From Pseudomonadota bacterium (lineage in GTDB: Bacteria; Pseudomonadota; Gammaproteobacteria; Burkholderiales; Sulfuriferulaceae), in NCBI GenBank assembly GCA_021801025.1, contig JAJYYK010000003.1:124001-188000 (forward strand): 64,000 bases of DNA. Direction: 5' to 3'. Both the position numbers and the translations under genes were made by a program. Under the pieces are notes generated by a model. That model was not told where the DNA came from. It did not search any database and worked only from the letters and a program-made list of their open reading frames with translations. Of the stretch, positions 63,819 to 64,000 are shown piece after piece (position 1 is the stretch's first letter; each line of letters starts with the position of its first letter).

Positions 63819-64000
63819 CGTGCACCCCATGGATCAAAGAAGCGCACCGGACGCTCTGCCAGCAAACTCTGCGTGGCGCAGCCTGTCACGACCATTTTTT
63901 CGGGCGCATAGGCGTGAATGATGTGGGGCCAGTTGGTGATGATCGCTGCATGGCTGTAAATTCTGCCGAACTTCCACAACGCTATATTGCCGGTGTCATG
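63815..64000 (-). CDS. Phage NlpC/P60-type tail assembly protein (C-terminal part)
   Basis: The last 61 codons of a gene that continues beyond the window. The visible part (NIALWKFGRIYSHAAIITNW, PHIIHAYAPEKMVV, ERPVRFFDPWGAR) fits the C-terminal half of the phage cell-wall peptidase that precedes gpJ-type genes; the histidine in SHAAI is the expected catalytic histidine. The cysteine half lies outside. Confidence 0.8.
   Translation of the reverse strand, partial: HDTGNIALWKFGRIYSHAAIITNWPHIIHAYAPEKMVVTGCATQSLLAERPVRFFDPWGAR

Overview
The window looks like a piece of a gammaproteobacterial chromosome with a defence-rich accessory block in its right half. The order rlmN-pilF-rodZ-ispG-hisS-yfgM-bamB-der is the classic gammaproteobacterial arrangement. 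The flanking ppa, rhlE, bipA, ndk, mfd, serB, ffh, hemH and HU genes fit as well. I cannot name the genus.

Region 1 (1-36 kb) is mostly housekeeping. It starts with ppa and rhlE on the minus strand and bipA, ndk on the plus strand. A tightly overlapping run from rlmN to bamB follows (tRNA and rRNA modification, type IV pilus assembly, cell shape, isoprenoids, histidyl-tRNA, outer-membrane assembly). Then come der, transaldolase, a secreted SCP2-like protein, mfd and serB. Next are signalling and envelope genes: a soluble double-Cache/CheW protein, a frameshifted EAL gene, an Lpp-like lipoprotein and two L,D-transpeptidases. A tRNA-Thr(UGU) lies beside a minus-strand cluster (ccsA-like, unknown, lipoate-ligase-like, receiver-like, ygfX-like). 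ffh, DUF4936, bcp-like/hemH and HU close the region. Two copies of a 255-269 bp hairpin-rich, terminally inverted repeat (661-915 and 13121-13389) interrupt the core. Their central segments lie in opposite orientation.

Region 2 (about 37.0-48.2 kb) looks like an integrated island. It holds a small Cys-rich ORF, a type I restriction-modification operon (hsdM-rhuM-hsdS-hsdR-metallopeptidase), a CopZ-like/MerB-like fusion protein and a truncated tyrosine integrase.

Region 3 (48.6-57.9 kb) is a second defence block. A 755-residue GTPase-like P-loop protein of unknown function faces an HNH endonuclease. A PvuII-like N4-cytosine methyltransferase faces a three-gene McrBC-like restriction operon in which the recognition half and the AAA+ half of McrB are separate proteins. 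The methyltransferase promoter carries an inverted repeat that could be an operator for the enzyme's own ribbon-helix-helix N-terminus.

Region 4 (58.0-64.0 kb) is the tail and lysis end of a more GC-rich siphophage-like prophage, read on the minus strand: NlpC/P60 protein (cut by the window edge), tail tip protein, tail fibre-like protein, terminator, small membrane protein, phospholipase-D-like protein, endolysin, holin candidate, and Rz with embedded Rz1. The McrBC-like operon follows directly in the same direction, so the restriction system may be prophage cargo.

All calls come from reading the sequence and its translations. No database search was made.
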